A stretch of DNA of 64,000 nt from Eubacteriaceae bacterium (GTDB lineage Bacteria; Bacillota; Clostridia; Oscillospirales; Acutalibacteraceae). The stretch lies in the NCBI GenBank assembly GCA_021770095.1, contig JAETRQ010000002.1, positions 1 through 64,000 on the forward strand, read 5' to 3'. Within the stretch, counting starts at the first letter, position 1. The number at the start of each line of letters is the position of its first letter. Positions 1 through 8,199 of the stretch are shown in pieces. The position numbers were made by a program, and so were the translations under genes. A model generated the notes under the pieces. It did not search any database. It was not told the DNA's origin and saw only the letters and a program-made list of their open reading frames with translations.

Positions 1-90
1 TTTTTCTCTTCTTTCCATTCCTTTATTTTCCTTTCTTTTTATTCTTCTTAATACTTCCTTCTTTTTCTCTTCCTTTCAATACTTTCTGCA
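1..90. other. Polypyrimidine tract at left edge
   Basis: The first ~90 bases of the plus strand are almost entirely C and T with only scattered A, so the minus strand is polypurine. No ORF with a convincing start lies here. From 91 to about 230 the sequence is AT-rich and I see no gene or clear site in it. The tract could be the margin of a feature outside the window, or simply low-complexity intergenic DNA. Confidence 0.5.
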
Positions 91-230
91 AAATTGGTAT
101 ACTTTTATGTCAAAATCAGTATATATTCTTCCATTATCTGCTCTTTTCTTGCTGTTTATTTCGCTTTTGTTCATTTTTTTAGTTGATTTTAATTCCTTTT
201 TGTCTGTATTATGATGAGTCAAAAGAATAG

Positions 231-259
231 TTTACATTAACAGATAATTGTGATAAAAT
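231..259 (+). promoter_or_regulatory. Predicted sigma-A-type promoter for CMD-cupin gene
   Basis: TTTACA (231-236) and TAAAAT (254-259) are separated by exactly 17 bases, giving a good housekeeping-type promoter about 110 bases upstream of the start codon at 373. Confidence 0.5.
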
Positions 260-300
260 AATTTTGATAAGTTTATCAACTTATATATATGTTTTAAAAT

Positions 301-326
301 AAACGGTTGCTGGTCGGTAACCGTTT
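301..326. promoter_or_regulatory. Inverted repeat, possible operator
   Basis: AAACGGTT (301-308) is repeated as its exact reverse complement AACCGTTT (319-326) around a 10-base centre. It lies between the predicted promoter and the CMD-cupin start codon. There is no immediate T-run, so it looks more like a protein-binding palindrome than a terminator. The cognate regulator is not identifiable from this window. Confidence 0.4.
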
Positions 327-372
327 CAGTTTTGCTTATAAAAATATTACTAAAAGAAAGGTGAACTGAATT

Positions 373-1125
373 ATGGTTAAACAAACAGCAGGCAGAGATC
401 AACTTGGCGAATTTGCACCAAAGTTTGCACAGTTGAATGATGATGTACTTTTTGGTGAGGTATGGAACAGAGAAGATAAGCTTTCTTTGCGGGACCGTTC
501 TTTGATTACAGTTGTTGCTTTGATGTCACAGGGACTCGTTGATTCGTCATTTAAGTTTCATTTAATCAGTGCTAAGAATAATGGAATAACAAAGACAGAA
601 ATCGCAGAAATACTTACACATGCTGCTTTTTATGCAGGCTGGCCAAAGGCTTGGGCAGCATTCCGTATGGCAACAGAAGTGTGGAATGAACCGCAGGATT
701 CCGATGATTTACGTCTCAAACATGAAAATAATATGATTTTTCCTATCGGGGTATCTAATGATGGATTTGCTCAATACTTCAGCGGAAAAAGTTATCTTGC
801 ACCTGTTTCAACTAAACAAGTAAGTGTTTTTAATGTAACTTTTGAACCTTCTTGTCGCAATAATTGGCATATTCATCATGCTGATGAAGGCGGCGGACAG
901 ATACTCATCTGTGTAGGCGGCAGAGGTTACTACCAAGAGTCCGGAAATGATGCTGTTGAAATGCTTCCGGGTGATGTTATAAATATTCCTCCGGGTGTTA
1001 AGCACTGGCACGGTGCTGCTAAGGACAGTTGGTTTTCTCATTTGGCAATTGAAATCCCTGCGGTTAACGGCTCAAATGAATGGCTTGAACCTGTATCCGA
1101 CGAGGATTATTTTTTGTTAAAATAA
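373..1125 (+). CDS. Carboxymuconolactone decarboxylase-like / cupin fusion protein
   Basis: Two domains are visible. Residues ~20-105 resemble the carboxymuconolactone decarboxylase (AhpD-like) helical fold, with the conserved block RDRSLITVVALMSQG at ~41-54. Residues ~150-235 form a cupin barrel with metal-binding histidines H167 and H169 in WHIHH, and H211/H213 in the second cupin motif around residues 205-215. The usual CxxC/H catalytic pair of AhpD-type peroxidatic proteins is not seen, so alkylhydroperoxidase activity is unlikely. CMD-cupin fusions are common single-gene units in Clostridia and Bacteroides, often under a MerR-type regulator, with no settled substrate. The start is fixed by AGAAAGGTG just upstream. 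It is a single-gene unit ending at a hairpin terminator (1132-1170), convergent with the next gene. The domain assignment is firm, the reaction unknown. Confidence 0.85.
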   Translation: MVKQTAGRDQLGEFAPKFAQLNDDVLFGEVWNREDKLSLRDRSLITVVALMSQGLVDSSFKFHLISAKNNGITKTEIAEILTHAAFYAGWPKAWAAFRMATEVWNEPQDSDDLRLKHENNMIFPIGVSNDGFAQYFSGKSYLAPVSTKQVSVFNVTFEPSCRNNWHIHHADEGGGQILICVGGRGYYQESGNDAVEMLPGDVINIPPGVKHWHGAAKDSWFSHLAIEIPAVNGSNEWLEPVSDEDYFLLK

Positions 1126-1131
1126 GTTTAA

Positions 1132-1170
1132 AAAAATGAGCAGTGAAATTTTCTTCAATGCTCATTTTTC
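1132..1170 (+). terminator. Intrinsic terminator after CMD-cupin gene
   Basis: AAATGAGCA pairs with TGCTCATTT, with an inner TGAA/TTCA helix, followed by a short T-run. It begins seven bases after the stop codon. The A-rich left flank would also let it serve the convergent minus-strand gene. Confidence 0.75.
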
Positions 1171-1216
1171 ATATATTAATTATATATAAATTCGCTTCTA
1201 TTCGGTGCTGATTGTA

Positions 1217-2515
1217 TTATACTTCTAAATTTCCGTTTGCAGGATTGTTGAGCAATGTTCCGTCCTCTGCAAAGCGTGATCCGTGGCAGGGACAATCCCA
1301 GGAATGTTCTGTACGATTCCACTTGAGTGCACATCCTAAATGCGGACATCGCTTGTTTGTTAATGTTAACAGGTTAGTGGTTGTTTCAAATGCATTTACA
1401 AATAATTGCGGTTTGATAATGCTGCGTGATGGTGAAAAAATTTCTGCATAATCATTTTGTATCCCCATAATTTCATCACTCAGCAATTTTGCAGACAGCA
1501 TTGCACCTGTCATACCCCATTTGTTAAAACCGCTTGCAGTATAGAGATTAGGTGTGCCTTTTGAATAATGTCCGATATACGGCATATTGTCAAGGCTCAT
1601 ACAATCCTGTGCTGCCCAATAGTATTTTTCTGTTGATTGCGGATATTTTCGTTTTGCAAAATTTCTCAGTTCATTCCAGTTTCCGCCGTTTTTACCGGTT
1701 CTGTGTGCACCGCCGCCGATTAAAAGCAGACTGTCATAATTTCTAAAAGAGAGACCTTTGCTGTTTTCGTCAATATACATACCATTAACATCCTGTGCAT
1801 TATGAATTACAATAACATAAGACCTGTCCTGATACAGTTTCAAAAAATAAGCACCGTGTTTATTGATAAAGGGGAAGTGAGTAGTAATTATAATTTTGTC
1901 TGCTTTGATTTTACTGTGTTCTGTCACAGCAGTGTTTCCAATCATTTCTTTAACAAAGGTATTTTCATATATATTTAGATTTTTTGAAATGTGATAAAGA
2001 AATTTTAAAGGATGAAATTGTGCCTGATCAGGAAAACAGACAGCACCTGCAATTTGGAATGGAAGCGGTGCCTCTTCAAAAAAGGATGCATTATATCCGA
2101 TTTTTTTAAGTGCCGTGATTTCTTTTTCAATTTTGTTTCGGTTATCGAGTGAATATACATAATTATTTTTTATTTCATAATCACAGTCAATATTACTGCA
2201 TAACTGTCTGAATTCGTCAAAGGCTTTTTGGTTGGCTTGCAGATAACCCTGTGCTGTGTTTATTCCATATGATTTGATGATTTTGTCATAAATCAGATTG
2301 TGCTGAAAAGTAATTTTTGCAGTCGTGTTTTCTGTAACACCGCTGCATATTCTGTTCTTTTCAACAATTATATAGTTTATCCCTTTTTGTTCAAGAAAAT
2401 ATCCGGTCAGTATTCCTGTTATGCCTGCACCGATAATCAAAACATCAGTCTTGTAATCTTCTGTCAGAGTAGGAAATTCAGGTGCCGTTAAGTTCTCTTT
2501 CCATAATGATTTCAT
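1217..2515 (-). CDS. FAD-dependent oxidoreductase with C-terminal Rieske domain
   Basis: The N-terminus has the dinucleotide-binding motif IIGAGITGILTGYFLE (~27-42) followed by VEKNRICSG, typical of DAO/glycine-oxidase-type flavoproteins. The last ~45 residues hold a Rieske [2Fe-2S] motif with CPHLGC and CPCHGS, supplying the two Cys and two His ligands. The architecture (DAO barrel plus C-terminal Rieske) matches a widespread family of FAD-dependent oxidoreductases in Firmicutes with no agreed substrate. At 432 aa it is shorter than the ~500 aa of many relatives, mainly around the Rieske end. AAAAGGCAGG precedes the ATG. It stands alone, convergent with the CMD-cupin gene and divergent from the lar operon. 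The fold is clear; an electron donor or acceptor role is inference. Confidence 0.85.
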   Translation of the reverse strand: MKSLWKENLTAPEFPTLTEDYKTDVLIIGAGITGILTGYFLEQKGINYIIVEKNRICSGVTENTTAKITFQHNLIYDKIIKSYGINTAQGYLQANQKAFDEFRQLCSNIDCDYEIKNNYVYSLDNRNKIEKEITALKKIGYNASFFEEAPLPFQIAGAVCFPDQAQFHPLKFLYHISKNLNIYENTFVKEMIGNTAVTEHSKIKADKIIITTHFPFINKHGAYFLKLYQDRSYVIVIHNAQDVNGMYIDENSKGLSFRNYDSLLLIGGGAHRTGKNGGNWNELRNFAKRKYPQSTEKYYWAAQDCMSLDNMPYIGHYSKGTPNLYTASGFNKWGMTGAMLSAKLLSDEIMGIQNDYAEIFSPSRSIIKPQLFVNAFETTTNLLTLTNKRCPHLGCALKWNRTEHSWDCPCHGSRFAEDGTLLNNPANGNLEV

Positions 2516-2605
2516 AATATACCTGCCTTTTGTGATTTATTATTATTGTTTAGATATTATTTGTATTTTATTCAAAGGCATTATTAATGTGATTTTGCGC
2601 TGTGT

Positions 2606-2634
2606 TTACAAAAATGATTCTTTATGTTATTATT
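2606..2634 (+). promoter_or_regulatory. Predicted promoter of larEBC operon
   Basis: TTTACA (2606-2611) and TATTAT (2629-2634) are spaced by 17 bases, 45 bases upstream of the larE start codon. Confidence 0.6.
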
Positions 2635-2678
2635 GAAGTGTTTTAATAATCAAAGTTTTCAGTATTTACGGAGTAAAT

Positions 2679-3431
2679 ATGGATGTTCAAGAATATTTTT
2701 TATTGAATCAAAATATTATTGTTGCATTTTCAGGCGGAGTGGATTCCGCTGTTCTGCTGTATCTTGCAAAAAAATATGCAAAAAATGTAATAGCAGTATT
2801 TGTAAAAAGTGAATTTCAGCCTCAATTTGAATTGTTGGATGCATATGATATTTGCTCCCAATTCGGCATAGAACTGAAGGTTCTGACGGTGGATATGCTC
2901 AGTAACAATCAAATCATTTCCAATCCGAAAGACAGGTGTTATTACTGTAAGCATACAATAATGAATTGTATACTGGATTTTGCAAAAAATTATGACAATT
3001 ATGTTATTGCTGAGGGTACAAATGCAAGTGATGATGTCAGTGACAGGCCGGGGTATAAGGCTCTTATTCAGTTAGGGGTTCAGTCTCCGTTGCGATTGCT
3101 GGGTATTACAAAGACCCAAATCAGGCAAATTGCCGGAGAAAATAATATATCCGTTGCAAATAAACCATCCTATGCCTGTCTGGCAACGAGAATTCCGACA
3201 GGTACAAAAATAACCAAAGAAATACTTGTTAAAACAGAATCTTCAGAAAATATCCTGTTCGATTTAGGTTTTACTGATTTCAGAATAAGATATATGAATG
3301 GAAGTGCTTTGCTTCAATTAAGCAAGAATGATTTTAATGTTTTATTTGAAAAAAGAGAAACTGTATTTGCAGCGTTAGGTAAGTATTATGATAATGTATA
3401 TCTTGATTTGAGGGAAAGGACTTATGAATAA
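2679..3431 (+). CDS. larE: LarE, ATP-dependent sulfur insertase for NPN cofactor
   Basis: LarE adenylates the carboxylates of pyridinium-3,5-biscarboxylic acid mononucleotide and replaces them with thiocarboxylates during synthesis of the nickel-pincer nucleotide cofactor. The PP-loop SGGVDSAVLL sits at ~18-27. Cysteines C87 and C90 (RCYYCK) and C167 (SYACLATR) match the three-cysteine LarE type, in which a [4Fe-4S] cluster carries the donated sulfide, as described for Thermotoga-type LarE; the Lactiplantibacillus enzyme instead sacrifices a single Cys equivalent to C167. The length (250 aa) is normal for the family. GGAG lies six bases before the ATG. The 3' end overlaps larB by 8 bases, implying translational coupling. 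Fe-S dependence is inferred from the cysteines, not shown. Confidence 0.93.
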   Translation: MDVQEYFLLNQNIIVAFSGGVDSAVLLYLAKKYAKNVIAVFVKSEFQPQFELLDAYDICSQFGIELKVLTVDMLSNNQIISNPKDRCYYCKHTIMNCILDFAKNYDNYVIAEGTNASDDVSDRPGYKALIQLGVQSPLRLLGITKTQIRQIAGENNISVANKPSYACLATRIPTGTKITKEILVKTESSENILFDLGFTDFRIRYMNGSALLQLSKNDFNVLFEKRETVFAALGKYYDNVYLDLRERTYE

Positions 3432-4173
3432 AAGCGAACTGAATTCGATTTTAAATAAAGTTGCAGCCGGCGATATGACGGTTGAGGAAGCAACGCTTGC
3501 CATAAAAACACAGCCCTATGAAGATTTAGGTTTTGCCAAGATTGATCATCATCGTGGCATACGTCAGGGTGCATCTGAGGTTATATATGGTGCAGGTAAA
3601 ACAAAAAAACAAATTTTAAAGATTATTGAATCCATGCTGAATCATGGGGAAAAATCTGTTCTTATTACAAAACTGAGTAACGAATCTGCCGAATATTTAT
3701 CACAGTCAGTACCTCTTTTTTATGATGAATTATCAAAGATTGCAGTGGCAGGGGAGAGAGCTGTTGCGGTAAACGCAGGCGGAAAAATTGTTGTTGCTGC
3801 AGCCGGCACAAGTGATTTGCCTGTTGCTGAAGAAGCAGCACTCACAGCAGAGTTTTATGGTAATATGGTTGTACGGTTATATGATGTCGGTGTTGCCGGT
3901 GTTCACAGACTGCTTGACCATCTTAGTGAATTAACAGAAGCAAAAGTAATTATTGCAGTTGCCGGAATGGAAGGTGCACTGCCAAGTGTAATAGGCGGTC
4001 TTGTCGATTGCCCTGTTCTTGCAGTGCCGACCAGTGTTGGATATGGTGCCAATTTTGGCGGAATATCTGCACTCCTTTCCATGCTGAATTCCTGTGCAAG
4101 CGGAGTCAGTGTTGTTAATATTGATAATGGCTTTGGTGCCGGTTATCTTGCTGATATGATTAATAAAATCTAG
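3424..4173 (+). CDS. larB: LarB, nicotinate adenine dinucleotide carboxylase/hydrolase
   Basis: LarB carboxylates C5 of the pyridinium ring of NaAD and hydrolyses the phosphoanhydride, giving the biscarboxylate mononucleotide used by LarE. The C-terminal two thirds are the PurE/AIR-carboxylase-like domain, with GTSDLPVAEEA, the glycine-rich AGVAGVHR segment and AGMEGALPSVIGGL. The N-terminal ~60 residues (DLGFAKIDHHRGIRQG) are typical LarB. It is 249 aa, full length. The start is preceded by GGGAAAGGA and lies inside the end of larE, so the two are coupled. It is the second gene of the larEBC operon. Confidence 0.93.
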   Translation: MNKSELNSILNKVAAGDMTVEEATLAIKTQPYEDLGFAKIDHHRGIRQGASEVIYGAGKTKKQILKIIESMLNHGEKSVLITKLSNESAEYLSQSVPLFYDELSKIAVAGERAVAVNAGGKIVVAAAGTSDLPVAEEAALTAEFYGNMVVRLYDVGVAGVHRLLDHLSELTEAKVIIAVAGMEGALPSVIGGLVDCPVLAVPTSVGYGANFGGISALLSMLNSCASGVSVVNIDNGFGAGYLADMINKI

Positions 4174-4190
4174 GAGATAAATGAATTATT

Positions 4191-5360
4191 ATGAAAATTC
4201 TGTATCTTGAATGTAATATGGGAATCGCAGGTGATATGCTTATGGCAGCACTGTGGGATTTAATGGATGATAAAGATAAGGTATTAAAAGATATAAAATC
4301 TATTTCGTTACCATATACTGATATTAGTTTTGATAAAGTATCAACCTGTTCTGTAACAGGTTACAGAGCCAATGTCATTATATCAGGAGAAAAGGAAGGC
4401 TCCGACATCTCACATCATCAACACAGAAATCTTGCGGATATTAATACGATAATTGATGACTTATTGGTCAGTGATACTGTTAAAAATGCCACCAAAGAGG
4501 TTTATAATATTATCGCAGCTGCTGAAAGCAAAGTACATAATCAGCCGGTTACTCAGATTCATTTTCACGAACTCGGAATGTTGGATGCCGTGGCAGATAT
4601 TACGGTATGTAACTTTCTGATAGAAAAACTCGCTATTGATAAAATTATAGTTTCTCCGATTCATGCGGGAAACGGAACTGTAAAGTGTGCGCACGGAATT
4701 ATGCCGGTGCCGGCACCCGCTACTGCTGAAATACTGAAAGGTATACCATATTATAAAGGTGATATTCAAAGCGAATTGTGTACACCCACAGGCGCAGCTC
4801 TTGCAAAATTCCATTCAACACAGTTTGGCAATATGCCTGATATGATTGTTGATAAAATCGGTTATGGTGTTGGTGCCAAGGAATTTGAGTGTGCAAACTG
4901 CATAAGAGCATTTATCGGGCATAGAAATAATAACGATGAAATATGTGAACTTACCTGTAATATTGATGATATGACAGGTGAAGAAATTGCATATGCTTGT
5001 GATGTTATCCGACAAAGCGGAGCAGTTGATGTTTCTGTTCAACCTCTTTTTATGAAAAAGGGGAGAGTCGGTATTTTGTTGCGTGTTATGTGCAATAAAG
5101 ATGACAGAGAAGATTTAATTAAAATTATTTTCAAACACACGACAACAATAGGTATCAGAGAATATATTTGTGAAAGATTTATTCTTGACAGAGAGGTTAA
5201 GAAAATTTCAACTCCGTTTGGTGATGTCCGTGTAAAATATTCATCAGGTTATAATAGTAAAAGAATAAAAATTGAGAGTGACGATGTTATAAAAATTGCA
5301 AAAGAGACAGGAAAATCAATTTATGAAATCAAAAAAATTATCAATTCCTGTCTTAATTAA
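4191..5360 (+). CDS. larC: LarC, NPN cofactor nickel-insertion cyclometallase
   Basis: LarC is the CTP-dependent cyclometallase that inserts nickel into the bisthiocarboxylate nucleotide to give mature NPN. The N-terminal LECNMGIAGDMLMAALW is the family signature; a short His-rich stretch SHHQHR (~67-72) is a reduced form of the His-rich metal-binding loop. HFHELG and the GNGTVKCAHG/PVPAPAT blocks follow. In Lactiplantibacillus, LarC is made by programmed frameshifting of larC1/larC2; here it is one continuous 389-codon frame. The best Shine-Dalgarno (GGAG, 4173-4176) is nearer to an out-of-frame ATG at 4181 than to this start, which may lower initiation. No larA-type racemase gene lies in the window. 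Confidence 0.93.
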   Translation: MKILYLECNMGIAGDMLMAALWDLMDDKDKVLKDIKSISLPYTDISFDKVSTCSVTGYRANVIISGEKEGSDISHHQHRNLADINTIIDDLLVSDTVKNATKEVYNIIAAAESKVHNQPVTQIHFHELGMLDAVADITVCNFLIEKLAIDKIIVSPIHAGNGTVKCAHGIMPVPAPATAEILKGIPYYKGDIQSELCTPTGAALAKFHSTQFGNMPDMIVDKIGYGVGAKEFECANCIRAFIGHRNNNDEICELTCNIDDMTGEEIAYACDVIRQSGAVDVSVQPLFMKKGRVGILLRVMCNKDDREDLIKIIFKHTTTIGIREYICERFILDREVKKISTPFGDVRVKYSSGYNSKRIKIESDDVIKIAKETGKSIYEIKKIINSCLN

Positions 5361-5368
5361 AAACGCTC

Positions 5369-5439
5369 TGTGAACAATTATTGGTTAAAATATTATGATA
5401 ATTACTATATATTCGGCTAATGTTTACAATTTGTTCACA
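5369..5439. promoter_or_regulatory. Inverted and direct repeats with PhoP-box-like pair
   Basis: TGTGAACAA (5369-5377) and its exact reverse complement TTGTTCACA (5431-5439) are separated by 53 bases. The right arm overlaps a tandem pair TTTACA-N5-TTCACA (5423-5439) that fits the Bacillus PhoP box consensus TT(A/T/C)ACA spaced by 4-6 bases. The pair lies about 30 bases upstream of the predicted -35 at 5469, a plausible activator position. Binding by any regulator is inference. Confidence 0.35.
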
Positions 5440-5468
5440 AAATACCGCCGTTTCTGAAAAAATTTTTA

Positions 5469-5497
5469 TTGAAATTTGCAAATGATGATGATATACT
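5469..5497 (+). promoter_or_regulatory. Predicted promoter of Lys-rich membrane protein gene
   Basis: TTGAAA (5469-5474), a 17-base spacer, and TATACT (5492-5497), about 30 bases before the TTG start at 5527. Confidence 0.65.
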
Positions 5498-5526
5498 ACT
5501 ATTAGACTTATAAGGGGGTAAATGCC

Positions 5527-6399
5527 TTGAGTAAAGAAGAAAAAAATGCAAAAAAACTTGCAAAGAAAGAATTAAAGCAAGAAAAAAAAGAAGCAAAGGC
5601 AGAAGCTAATCTCGCAAAGGCAAAAGCTAAGGCAGAGAAGAAGCATGTCAAGGATTATCAAAAATTTGTTAAAGAAACAGAAAAGAAAAATCAAAAACTG
5701 CAGGCTAAGGCTGCTAAAGACGGAAAGGAATTTACTCCGATAGTAATTCCTGCTGTTGAAGATTTCCAGACTAAGGCTGAAATCAAAGCAGAAAAGTCAA
5801 CTCAGAAAGCATATGACAAATATGTTAAGAAAGTTGAAAAGAAAAATGCAAAATCCGAACAGAAGTGTGCTAAAAAGGGCAAGCCTTTTGTTCCGGTTGC
5901 TGTTCCTACATATGATGAATTTGCAAATTCTGCAGCAAGTGAAAATAAAGCAGGCAAAATTGTTCTTACAGTAATCCTTGTTCTTTTAATTTGGCTTTTG
6001 GTTTACTTTATGATTATGTTCTATAACTTTGTCTATGTTCCTTCACAGGATGAAACAACAACTACTCCGCCTGTAGCACAGGAATATGAATCATATTCAA
6101 ATCCGCATGAAATCACAACAACACCTGATTACAGTATTGCTGATGCAAAATTGTTCCTGAAACAGGTTCTCAGTGATAACTGGAGTGATCTTGGTTACAG
6201 CAGTGATCCTTCAAACAGTGCTATTTCTTATAATAACAGAATGGAAACAATTAACGGTTCTGATTGTTATATGTTCTCCTGCGGCGGTAAAACATATGCT
6301 GTTTCAGTTAAACTTTCTGCAGCGTATTATTGTCATAACGGCAATTACACACCGCTCACATTTAACGAAACAAATTATTTGTTCGGCAATAATGACTAA
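5527..6399 (+). CDS. Lys/Ala-rich coiled-coil protein with one TM segment, unknown
   Basis: I do not recognise this family. Residues 1-140 are rich in Lys, Ala and Glu and predicted coiled coil. They contain an internal duplication: residues 36-80 and 88-132 align without gaps and are about half identical by eye, each ending in a hydrophobic P-x3-P-x4-F motif (PIVIPAVEDF, PVAVPTYDEF). One membrane segment follows at ~144-167. Outside lies a Thr-rich linker and a ~110-residue C-terminal domain with four Cys, presumably extracellular. A cytoplasmic basic arm, a TM helix and an outer domain suggest a membrane-anchored protein of the envelope. TTG is used as start because the strong GGGGGT site lies eight bases upstream and the nearby ATG at 5522 leads straight to a stop. 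It is monocistronic between its own promoter and terminator. Confidence 0.75.
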   Translation: MSKEEKNAKKLAKKELKQEKKEAKAEANLAKAKAKAEKKHVKDYQKFVKETEKKNQKLQAKAAKDGKEFTPIVIPAVEDFQTKAEIKAEKSTQKAYDKYVKKVEKKNAKSEQKCAKKGKPFVPVAVPTYDEFANSAASENKAGKIVLTVILVLLIWLLVYFMIMFYNFVYVPSQDETTTTPPVAQEYESYSNPHEITTTPDYSIADAKLFLKQVLSDNWSDLGYSSDPSNSAISYNNRMETINGSDCYMFSCGGKTYAVSVKLSAAYYCHNGNYTPLTFNETNYLFGNND

Positions 6400-6409
6400 T
6401 ATAACTTAT

Positions 6410-6445
6410 AAAGCCTTTCTGAAATCTCAGAAAGGCTTTTATTTT
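6410..6445 (+). terminator. Intrinsic terminator
   Basis: A perfect 13-bp stem (6410-6422 with 6427-6439) around loop AATC is followed by a T-rich run. It ends the 5527-6399 transcript. Confidence 0.9.
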
Positions 6446-6491
6446 TATATTATACAAAATTCATAGTGTGGTATAGTACATAAAAGAATAC

Positions 6492-6520
6492 AAAAAAAGA
6501 CCGAAAAAATCGGTCTTTTA
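6492..6520 (-). terminator. Intrinsic terminator of UPF0210 operon
   Basis: AAAAGACCGA (6495-6504) pairs with TCGGTCTTTT (6510-6519). Read on the minus strand it is followed by a T-run (6492-6498), so it ends the transcript of the gene at 6529-7884. Confidence 0.85.
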
Positions 6521-6528
6521 ATTTTGTA

Positions 6529-7884
6529 TCAGTTCTTTAAACTATGGAGAGGTGCAGGGATTTTTCCGCCGCGGTTAATAAACTGTGCCGGCGATTTTGT
6601 ATTCACTTTCATAACAGGTCCGCTGCCGAGCAGCCCGCCGAACTCAAGTTCATCACCAATGTTTTTGTTAATTGCAGGAATTACTCTTACTGCTGTTGTT
6701 TTATTGTTTACCATACCGATTGCTGCTTCGTCTGCAATGATACCGCTGATAACTTCAGGTGTGGTATCACCGGGAATAACAATCATATCAAGACCAACAG
6801 AGCATACAGCTGTCATTGCCTCGAGTTTTTCAATTGTGAGTGAACCTGAACGCGCAGCGTCAATCATACCGGCATCTTCAGAAACGGGAATAAATGCACC
6901 GGAAAGTCCGCCGACACTTGATGAAGCCATGACACCGCCTTTTTTGACCGCGTCATTCAGCATAGCAAGACATGCTGTTGTACCTGCAGCACCGCACTGT
7001 TCCAGTCCGATTTCTTCCAGAATATGTGCAACTGAATCACCTACTGCAGGAGTTGGTGCAAGTGAAAGGTCAACAATACCAAATGGTACTCCGAGTCTTT
7101 TTGATGCCTCTACACCAACCAGTTGACCCATTCTTGTAACTTTAAATGCAGTCTTTTTAATGAGTTCTGCAATTTCATTTATTGAATATTCGGGATGTTT
7201 TGATACAGCACTTCTTACAACTCCGGGACCTGAAACACCAACATTTATAACACAGTCCGGTTCAGATACACCATGGAACGCTCCTGCCATGAACGGATTG
7301 TCCTCAGGAGCATTGCAGAATACAACAAGTTTACCTGCTGCGATGCAGTCATTGTCTTTGGTTAATTCTGCTGCTTCTTTTACTTTTTGTCCCATAATTT
7401 TGACTGCATCAAGATTAATACCTGCTTTTGTTGAACCGATATTGACTGATGAACATATATGTTCCGTTCTTGCAAGTGCTTCAGGGATTGAATGGATAAG
7501 TTCCAAATCACCTGCAGAAAATCCTTTTTGAACAAGTGCACTGTAACCGCCGATAAAATTAACACCGATTGTCTGTGCTGCCTTCTCAAGTGCAAGTGCA
7601 TATTTGACCGGGTCTCCGCCGCTTATTCCTGCAAGAATAGCAATTGGTGTTACACTTACTCTTTTATTAATGATGGGAATACCGTATTCTTTTTCAATTT
7701 GCTCACCTGTATATACAAGTTTTTCTGCTTTTGTGCATATTTTGTTATAAACATTTTCACATGCTTTATCAATATTGGAATCTGCACAATCAAGTAATGA
7801 TATACCCATAGTAGTTGTTCTTATGTCAAGGCATTCATCTTGTATCATTCTAATGGTTTCAAGAATATCATTTGTATCTATCAA
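6529..7884 (-). CDS. PFL family protein (UPF0210/DUF711)
   Basis: The whole 451-aa length matches the UPF0210/DUF711 family, a pyruvate formate-lyase-fold protein without known reaction. Recognisable blocks include [14 protein letters not shown] near the N-terminus, [12 protein letters not shown], and the Gly-rich GVSGPGVV and [20 protein letters not shown] segments. The family almost always sits next to a small ACT protein, as here, with a 12-base gap. The start is TTG, chosen because GGGGG, overlapping the upstream stop codon, lies eight bases before it. The pair is the only content of this minus-strand operon. Family assignment is certain; biochemical role is unknown. Confidence 0.93.
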   Translation of the reverse strand: MIDTNDILETIRMIQDECLDIRTTTMGISLLDCADSNIDKACENVYNKICTKAEKLVYTGEQIEKEYGIPIINKRVSVTPIAILAGISGGDPVKYALALEKAAQTIGVNFIGGYSALVQKGFSAGDLELIHSIPEALARTEHICSSVNIGSTKAGINLDAVKIMGQKVKEAAELTKDNDCIAAGKLVVFCNAPEDNPFMAGAFHGVSEPDCVINVGVSGPGVVRSAVSKHPEYSINEIAELIKKTAFKVTRMGQLVGVEASKRLGVPFGIVDLSLAPTPAVGDSVAHILEEIGLEQCGAAGTTACLAMLNDAVKKGGVMASSSVGGLSGAFIPVSEDAGMIDAARSGSLTIEKLEAMTAVCSVGLDMIVIPGDTTPEVISGIIADEAAIGMVNNKTTAVRVIPAINKNIGDELEFGGLLGSGPVMKVNTKSPAQFINRGGKIPAPLHSLKN

Positions 7885-7896
7885 AGGTAAATCCCC

Positions 7897-8166
7897 CTAA
7901 ATTCTGTGCATTGAGTTGAAAATATCTTCATGCATTGCGTGGATGGAAAGATTATTTTCATCGCCGTATTTGGACAATTCATCAGCAAACTGAGTGAATT
8001 CAACTGTGCTTGACGAAATGTCTGCCATCATTATCATACAGAACATATCTTCCATAATTGTTTGTGAAACTTCAATAATATTAATTTGATGAGTTGCACA
8101 TATTGCAGATACTTTTGCAAGGATGCCAACAGTATCTTTACCTACAACCGTAATAACTGCTCTCAT
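7897..8166 (-). CDS. ACT domain protein (UPF0237 family)
   Basis: This 89-aa protein is a single ACT domain: the opening strand RAVITVVGKDTVGILAKV is the classic beta-alpha start of a GcvR/UPF0237-type ACT fold. ACT domains bind amino acids or other small ligands and regulate partners. It is the first gene of a two-gene operon with the UPF0210 protein, a pairing conserved across Firmicutes and archaea, so it probably regulates or complexes with that partner. GGAG precedes the ATG by eight bases. Confidence 0.93.
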   Translation of the reverse strand: MRAVITVVGKDTVGILAKVSAICATHQINIIEVSQTIMEDMFCMIMMADISSSTVEFTQFADELSKYGDENNLSIHAMHEDIFNSMHRI

Positions 8167-8199
8167 AATCTGTCTCCTAATTAATAGTAATTCTTATAA

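Noticed and set aside
1-18. Possible minus-strand start codon (ATG at 18-16) running off the left edge
   Set aside because: AGGA is too close to the ATG and only five codons are visible; the purine-rich strand gives such starts by chance.
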